This document shows positions 33,145 through 37,312 of a DNA stretch of 37,312 nucleotides, one piece after another (the stretch's first letter is position 1; each line of letters begins with the position of its first letter). The DNA comes from an uncultured Collinsella sp. Its GTDB lineage: Bacteria > Actinomycetota > Coriobacteriia > Coriobacteriales > Coriobacteriaceae. Under the pieces are notes generated by a model. That model was not told the origin of the DNA. It saw nothing but the letters and a program-made list of their open reading frames with translations, and did not search any database. The stretch spans positions 1-37,312 of the forward strand of contig CABUXM010000011.1 in NCBI GenBank assembly GCA_902495545.1, in the 5' to 3' direction. Position numbers and translations under genes: made by a program.

Positions 33145-33262
33145 ATCAATGTTCACGTTGAGTTGTACCCCAATGTGCGGGTGCACGTGTATGAGAACGC
33201 AATCTTTTAGGAAGGCTTAAGTTCTGTTGCAGATTCGAGAGGAACCCGCGCCTGCGTCAAAA

Positions 33263-33295
33263 CCACCACAAAGGTGCCCGTCCCCTTTGTGGTGG
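33263..33295. repeat. palindromic element, family A (copy A6)
   Basis: Perfect 12-bp arms CCACCACAAAGG / CCTTTGTGGTGG, ending 4 nt before the regulator stop codon (33300-33302). Confidence 0.85.
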
Positions 33296-33299
33296 AAAT

Positions 33300-33962
33300 C
33301 TAGTCCTTAAACAGATAACCCACGCCGCGGACAGTGGTGATGTGCGCCGCTATCTGCGGGCCCACCTTGGAGCGGATGCGTCGGATGTGCACGTCGACGG
33401 TGCGCGTGCCGCCGCAGTACTCAAAGCCCCACACGCGGTGCAGCAGCACCTCGCGGCTGTAGGCGCGGTTGGGGTGCGTCGCCAAAAAACTCAGCAGCGA
33501 GTACTCCATCAGCGTCAGGTCGATGGGCTCGTTATCGAGCGTCACCTGGTAGGTAGCCAAGTTGATCTCGAGGTTGTCAATGTTGAGCACATCGTCGGCG
33601 GTAACGGTCTCCTCCTCGCCCATCAGGCGCTGCGCGCGAGCCTTGAGCTCGTTGGGCGTCGCCGTGGGGCATACAAAGTCGGCATGCGCGTGATTCGGCA
33701 GGCGCAGGGTGCCGAGCGCCTCGTCGTCGACAATCACCAGCATGGGGACGCCGCCGCGATCGTCAAGCCACTTGGCAATCTGATCGATGCGGTCGCTGCG
33801 GATACCGTCGGAATCGAGGATCAGCAGGTCAAAGTCGTGCGCCGCAGTCGGCGAATCGGGGGTAGCCAGGCTCACCTCGACACCCAGGGTGGTCGTCAAG
33901 CTGCGGGCAAACTCGTGGAAGCGCGTCGTGCGCGCCATGAACAGGGCACTCTTTTCGGACAT
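33300..33962 (-). CDS. glnR: GlnR-like orphan OmpR-family regulator
   Basis: 220-aa DNA-binding regulator. Start ATG 33962 follows TTGGAGG. The C-terminal winged helix (NIDNLEINLATYQVTLD ... YSREVLLHRVWGF, then GGTRTVDVHIRRIRSKVG) closely resembles actinobacterial GlnR. The receiver domain (1-115) has D50 in the phospho-acceptor position but lacks the acidic pair of beta-strand 1 (ALFMARTTRF) and the conserved Lys (FVCPTATPNE). It is thus likely phosphorylation-independent, as described for GlnR. It lies 50 nt behind the glutamine synthetase-like gene and is probably cotranscribed, which supports a nitrogen role. No sensor kinase gene is near. Confidence 0.72.
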   Translation of the reverse strand: MSEKSALFMARTTRFHEFARSLTTTLGVEVSLATPDSPTAAHDFDLLILDSDGIRSDRIDQIAKWLDDRGGVPMLVIVDDEALGTLRLPNHAHADFVCPTATPNELKARAQRLMGEEETVTADDVLNIDNLEINLATYQVTLDNEPIDLTLMEYSLLSFLATHPNRAYSREVLLHRVWGFEYCGGTRTVDVHIRRIRSKVGPQIAAHITTVRGVGYLFKD

Positions 33963-34012
33963 ATCGGCCTCCAAGGAAATGAGCTCAATCGTACTGGAAC
34001 AAGCCAGCGCGA

Positions 34013-35350
34013 TTAGGAGTTCGCCAGATAATGCTTGATCTCCCACTCGGTGATCGTGGACTCAAACTTATGCCACTCGTTGCGCTTCTTTTTGAGGAAG
34101 AAGCTGTGGATGTGCTCGCCGAGGGCATCCTTCATAAACTGCGAGTTCTCAAAGACGTCGAGTGCCTCTTTGAGCGAGCGCGGCAGCGGCGTGTAGCCGG
34201 CCTCGAGCATCTGACGGTCGGTGAGTTTGAGCGTCTCGGCCGTGGCCTCGGGCGGGAGCTCCAGCTTGCGCTCGATGCCATCGAGACCGGCCGCCAGCGT
34301 GACGGCGTTGACCAGGTACGGATTGGCCATGGGGTCGGGGCTACGAAGCTCGATGCGCGTGGACAGCTGCTTGCCGGGCTTGTAGACCGGGATGCGGACC
34401 ATGCTCGCGCGGTTGCGCAGGCCCCACGTGGCGTACTGCGGCACGGAGTCGCCGCCCGTGGTAATGCGCTTGTACGAGTTGACCGTGGGGTTGGTGATGG
34501 CGCTGATCTCGCGGGCATGCGCCAGGATGCCGGCCATGTAGTGCTTGGCGATATCGGAGAGGTGGTACCTCTCGTCGTCCTCGCCCCAAAAGACGTTGTT
34601 GCCGTCGTGGTCGAACAGCGACTGGCACAGGAACATGGCGCTGCCATCCTCGCCCGCCAGCGGCTTGGGCATAAAGGAGGCGTGGCAACCGCTCTCGTAG
34701 GCCTGCTGCTTAATGATGAGCTTGGCCGTGGTGATGGCGTCGGACATGCTCAGGGCCTCGGCATGACGCAGGCTCATGCCGTGCTGCGAGCGGCCGGCGG
34801 CGTGGAAGGTGTACTCCACGGGCACGGACATCTTCTCGAGCGTGAGGACCGTGTTGCGGCGCAGGTCGCGGGCGGCGTCACTCACCGAAAGATCGAAGTA
34901 GCCCACGTTGTCGAGCGGCTCGGGGGTGTGCTCGTCGGGGAAATAGTAATACTCCAGCTCGGCGCCCACGTTGAGCAGATAGCCAGCCTTCTCGGCCTTG
35001 CGGAACATGCGGCGCAGGGCATCGCGCGGGTCGCCGGCAAACGGCTTGCGATCGGGAGTGCATACGTCGCAGAACACGCGGGCGACGCCGTTGTGGCTCG
35101 GGCGCCACGGCAAAATCTGGAAGGTCGAAGCATCGGGGAACGCCAGCATGTCGGCTTCCTCGGGCGTGGCAAAGCCCTCGATGGCCGAGCCGTCAAAGCC
35201 AATACCCTCCTCAAAAGCGACCTCGAGGTCCTCGGGGCTAATGGCAAAGTTCTTGAGGCGGCCGAGAATGTCGACAAACCACAGACGCACAAAGCGGATA
35301 TCACGCTGCTCTACGGAACGGAGTACGTAATCGATGTTCTGCTGGTTCAT
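34013..35350 (-). CDS. glutamine synthetase type I-like protein with missing metal ligands
   Basis: 445 aa, the length of short GSI-alpha enzymes; start ATG 35350 follows AAGGGGAG. The fold signatures are clear: FVDILGRLKNFAI, GFDGSAIEGF, NVGAELEYYYF (E131, E133 retained), HASFMPKPLAGEDGSAM, NSYKRI and TRIELRSPDPMANPYL (E334 retained). However, residues that bind metal or substrate in active enzymes are changed: HHE-V-A..QHE reads FHAAGRSQHG, so two Glu become A184 and G191, and the MHC(N/H) motif reads MFLC, so its His is F240. The flap Glu region (PGYEAP) reads TTGGDSVP. It is therefore probably inactive in standard glutamine synthesis, or does another reaction. Next gene is a GlnR-like regulator. 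Confidence 0.85.
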   Translation of the reverse strand: MNQQNIDYVLRSVEQRDIRFVRLWFVDILGRLKNFAISPEDLEVAFEEGIGFDGSAIEGFATPEEADMLAFPDASTFQILPWRPSHNGVARVFCDVCTPDRKPFAGDPRDALRRMFRKAEKAGYLLNVGAELEYYYFPDEHTPEPLDNVGYFDLSVSDAARDLRRNTVLTLEKMSVPVEYTFHAAGRSQHGMSLRHAEALSMSDAITTAKLIIKQQAYESGCHASFMPKPLAGEDGSAMFLCQSLFDHDGNNVFWGEDDERYHLSDIAKHYMAGILAHAREISAITNPTVNSYKRITTGGDSVPQYATWGLRNRASMVRIPVYKPGKQLSTRIELRSPDPMANPYLVNAVTLAAGLDGIERKLELPPEATAETLKLTDRQMLEAGYTPLPRSLKEALDVFENSQFMKDALGEHIHSFFLKKKRNEWHKFESTITEWEIKHYLANS

Positions 35351-35415
35351 GTCGCTCCCCTTTCTTTCGGGCGGGTTTCGACTGGTCTATATCGCAGATA
35401 CTATCGCAGAAAAAT

Positions 35416-35431
35416 GTTTCCGCAGGGTTAA
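35416..35431 (-). promoter_or_regulatory. candidate GlnR box upstream of the GS-like gene
   Basis: Minus strand TTAAC-CCTGCG-GAAAC fits the actinobacterial GlnR half-site pair gTnAC-n6-GaAAc, with one change at the first position. It lies about 66 nt before the start codon. A second box in register is not evident. Confidence 0.45.
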
Positions 35432-35484
35432 AGCGTATCAAGCGCTCAAAAAACGTGCGCGAACAGGCAGTTGCGAACGAGCGG

Positions 35485-35856
35485 CTAGCGTTCAGATTCG
35501 GAGACAATTTGTCTACAGGCTCGTTCCAGCGTAGGGAACTCCATCGTCACTGCATCCCAAACAACCGAGCGGTCGACATTGCCGTAATCATGTGCAAGAT
35601 AATTTCTCATGCCGATAATTCCACGCCATTCAATTTCGGGATGAAGCCGCTGCGAGCGTTCTGACAACTTGCCCGCCTCTTCCGTCACCCTAAGCGCACA
35701 CATCAAAAGGGAGTCCGCCAACGCCCTCGTCCGCACGTCATTCGCATGCAGAAACTGGTCCTCCGTGATATCAAAAGCCTTGATGCGCTCGTTCGTTTCG
35801 GAGATGGCCTCCAAAACCTCTTGGGCGCGGAGGCCGTCTGACTTACGCGCGATCAT
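35485..35856 (-). CDS. hepT: HepT-like toxin (HEPN, DUF86)
   Basis: 123-aa HEPN-fold RNase toxin. Motif R-x4-H-x-Y is intact as R84-NYLA-H89-D-Y91; the Tyr is the residue AMPylated by MntA in the studied system. Start ATG 35856 overlaps the upstream nucleotidyltransferase by 14 nt, the usual antitoxin-first order. It lies directly upstream of the GS-like leader. Confidence 0.85.
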   Translation of the reverse strand: MIARKSDGLRAQEVLEAISETNERIKAFDITEDQFLHANDVRTRALADSLLMCALRVTEEAGKLSERSQRLHPEIEWRGIIGMRNYLAHDYGNVDRSVVWDAVTMEFPTLERACRQIVSESER

Positions 35857-36337
35857 AAAGGATCACTCCTTCGCGCTCGATTACCGCGGCAAGATCGTCA
35901 TCAAGATGATCACTAGAGACGAGATCAACCTGCCTCCCGGTTTCTTTGCGCACCGCCTCGCCAAATGCCGACAGCGCGAAAAGACCAAAGCCCTGCTCGC
36001 GATCGACTTCGAGACGCAAGTCAATATCACTATCGACATGCGCCTCGCCCCGGGCATACGAACCAAAAAGAATCACGGTTTTGATGGCGGGAATCGAGCT
36101 GGCCGCCTCGCAGACGGCGGACTCAATCTGGGCAGTATCCAAAATGCCCGCCGCGGCGCTTTCGCTCGCAGAGCTTTTACCAAGTGAAGGAACAAACGGC
36201 AGCGAACGCTCGCGCAGCATCTGTCTCATAAACATATTGACCGCAACAGACGAAGTCATGCCAAGCTCTTCGCACAGTTCGGCAAATGAGTCTTTAATTG
36301 ACGAGTCCACTCGCACACTCAGCACAGACGCAGCCAT
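35843..36337 (-). CDS. mntA: MntA-like nucleotidyltransferase antitoxin with N-terminal RelB/DinJ-like domain
   Basis: 164 aa. Start ATG 36337 follows AGGAGGT. Residues 1-50 (LSVRVDSSIKDSFAELCEEL, then VNMFMRQML) match the ribbon-helix-helix DNA-binding part of RelB/DinJ antitoxins. A short linker leads to the MNT domain: motif G92-S93-x10-D104-x-D106 (FGSYARGEAHVDSDID) and a third Asp D138 in QVDLVSS. All catalytic residues are present, so it should AMPylate HepT. Known MntA proteins generally consist of the transferase domain alone, so the fusion would add self-contained operon repression. A dyad lies at its promoter. Confidence 0.85.
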   Translation of the reverse strand: MAASVLSVRVDSSIKDSFAELCEELGMTSSVAVNMFMRQMLRERSLPFVPSLGKSSASESAAAGILDTAQIESAVCEAASSIPAIKTVILFGSYARGEAHVDSDIDLRLEVDREQGFGLFALSAFGEAVRKETGRQVDLVSSDHLDDDLAAVIEREGVILYDRA

Positions 36338-36346
36338 GGATACCTC

Positions 36347-36378
36347 CTGTATGACATTGTCTATATATTATCATACAG
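36347..36378. promoter_or_regulatory. operator/promoter of the mntA-hepT pair
   Basis: CTGTATGA and TCATACAG (36347-36354, 36371-36378) are perfect inverted repeats 16 nt apart. The inner arm overlaps the Shine-Dalgarno AGGAGG and the spacer contains TATATAG-type -10 sequence. A likely autoregulatory site for the RelB-like domain, squeezed between the LacI stop and the mntA start. Confidence 0.6.
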
Positions 36379-36379
36379 A

Positions 36380-37312
36380 CTAGCGCGAGGTCGAAGCGCG
36401 GTGTTCGATGTGGCCGGGGACCTCGATACGCTTGGGGGCGAGCTTTGCGGCCTCGCCCACGGTGGTGGTGACGACGTCGATGCGCTCGGACAGGCGCTCG
36501 ACCACGCGCTCGGCAATGGTGAGGGTGTCCTGCGCGGCCGTGGTCACGCCACCAAAGAGCACATGGTTCCAGGGGTAGTCGTCAAACGTCGCGATCTTGA
36601 GCCCTGCCGGCAGCGAGGGACCAAGCTGTGCCAGTGCCTCGGTCAGGCGCAGAAAGACCAGGCCGTTGACGGCAATGAGGCCGAGCTTTTTACCTGCATA
36701 GCCGCGGATGGTCTCGTCCAGACGGCCGACGCCCGTGGCGCCCCCGTCGGCCAGGGTGACGACCTCGCCGGCAAGGCCGCGGTGCAAAAGCTCGTCGGTA
36801 AAGGCCTCGGCGCGCTTGCGACGCACGGGGCTGTCGTCGCTTGCCTCGGTGAGCAGGCACAGGCGCTCGCTGCCCGCAGCGGCCAAGGCGTCTACCAAGC
36901 CGGCGACCAACTCACGGTTGTTAGATGTCACCAGATCGACACCGCCGTCGGCAACATCGCGGTCGAGCAGCACAACGGGCAGGCGTCCCGCTGCCGCGGC
37001 GATCGCCCCGTCATTGCCTCCGCAGGTGTTGACGACCAGGCCGTCCACGCCGGCATCGATAAGCCTGGTGAGCGACTCGGCCTCCTTGGCGGGATCGTTG
37101 CCGCTAATGGCCGTCATAAGCGAGCAGCCGCGCGCGGCGGCACTGGTGGAAAGTCCTTCGAGCATGGCACTGGAGAACGGGTTGGCGATGTCGGCCAGGA
37201 TCACGCCGATGAGGTTGGTGCGTGAGCTGCGCAGATTGCGTGCGGCGGCACGTGGGCGATAGCCGGTGCGCTCGATAACCGCCGCGATGCGAGCGCGGGT
37301 TTCCTCGGTCAT
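36380..37312 (-). CDS. LacI-family transcriptional regulator (5' end outside window)
   Basis: 310 residues visible. The first helix-turn-helix lies beyond the edge; the sequence starts at TEETRARIAAVIERTGYRPRAAARNLRSSRTNLIGV, the hinge end of the DNA-binding domain. The apparent Met 37312 is inside the gene. The periplasmic-binding-like domain follows (LADIANPFSSAMLEGLS, DGLVVNTCGGND, VVLLDRDV, and KIATFDDYPWNHVLFGGVTT). Its effector is probably a sugar; target genes lie outside the window. It ends 42 nt before mntA. Confidence 0.88.
   Translation of the reverse strand: MTEETRARIAAVIERTGYRPRAAARNLRSSRTNLIGVILADIANPFSSAMLEGLSTSAAARGCSLMTAISGNDPAKEAESLTRLIDAGVDGLVVNTCGGNDGAIAAAAGRLPVVLLDRDVADGGVDLVTSNNRELVAGLVDALAAAGSERLCLLTEASDDSPVRRKRAEAFTDELLHRGLAGEVVTLADGGATGVGRLDETIRGYAGKKLGLIAVNGLVFLRLTEALAQLGPSLPAGLKIATFDDYPWNHVLFGGVTTAAQDTLTIAERVVERLSERIDVVTTTVGEAAKLAPKRIEVPGHIEHRASTSR

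Noticed and set aside
1..37312. tRNA or rRNA genes
   Set aside because: No tRNA-like arms with CCA ends or rRNA stretches were noticed in the intergenic regions by eye.

Overview
The window looks like a chromosomal segment of a high-GC gut actinobacterium of the class Coriobacteriia, most likely Collinsella or a close relative. This is inferred from GC-rich codon use, the GlnR-type regulator, sortase-type pili, PTS sugar uptake and a Coriobacteriia-style AbiEi/endonuclease-like gene. No rRNA, tRNA or CRISPR array was seen, so the genus is not proven.

Layout. 1-6859 (minus): a sortase-anchored pilus operon made of a large beta-helix surface adhesin split by a frameshift, two isopeptide-type pilins, and possibly the first codons of a further gene at the left edge. 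6860-7318 is an AT-rich control region. 7365-9678 (minus): HAD phosphatase and MFS exporter. 9953-14777 (minus): a beta-glucoside module (BglG-type antiterminator, PTS EIIBC, 6-phospho-beta-glucosidase) followed upstream by a histidine phosphatase. 14949-17313 (minus): molybdenum cofactor genes moaA and a moaC-mobB fusion. 17549-18587 (minus): an AbiEi/DUF559-like gene broken at a C6 tract. 18802-22522 (minus): a heterodimeric ABC exporter, divergent from a MATE exporter and a MerR regulator (22782-25024, plus). 25134-26698 (plus): an AT-rich insert encoding an exported papain-fold protease-like protein and a lipoprotein. 26734-28962 (minus): ligA. 29082-31458: an intact IS21-family element. 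31631-33091 (minus): an HtrA-like protease. 33300-35350 (minus): a GlnR-like regulator beside a glutamine synthetase-like protein that lacks several metal ligands. 35485-36337 (minus): a HepT/MntA toxin-antitoxin pair in which the nucleotidyltransferase carries an N-terminal RelB/DinJ-like domain. 36380-37312 (minus): a LacI-family regulator cut by the right edge.

Cross-cutting structure. At least eleven long palindromes of three sequence families (here A, B, C) lie just 3' of stop codons of many minus-strand genes. They are combined with a shared linker into composite units, like REP/BIME elements. A fourth repeat (D) occurs once between genes and once inside the 3' end of an ABC transporter gene.

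The most interesting leads are the degenerate glutamine synthetase with its orphan regulator, the three-part RelB-MntA/HepT module, the mosaic palindromic repeats, and the leader of the bgl antiterminator, where a RAT-like site can pair with the Shine-Dalgarno/U-tract region.
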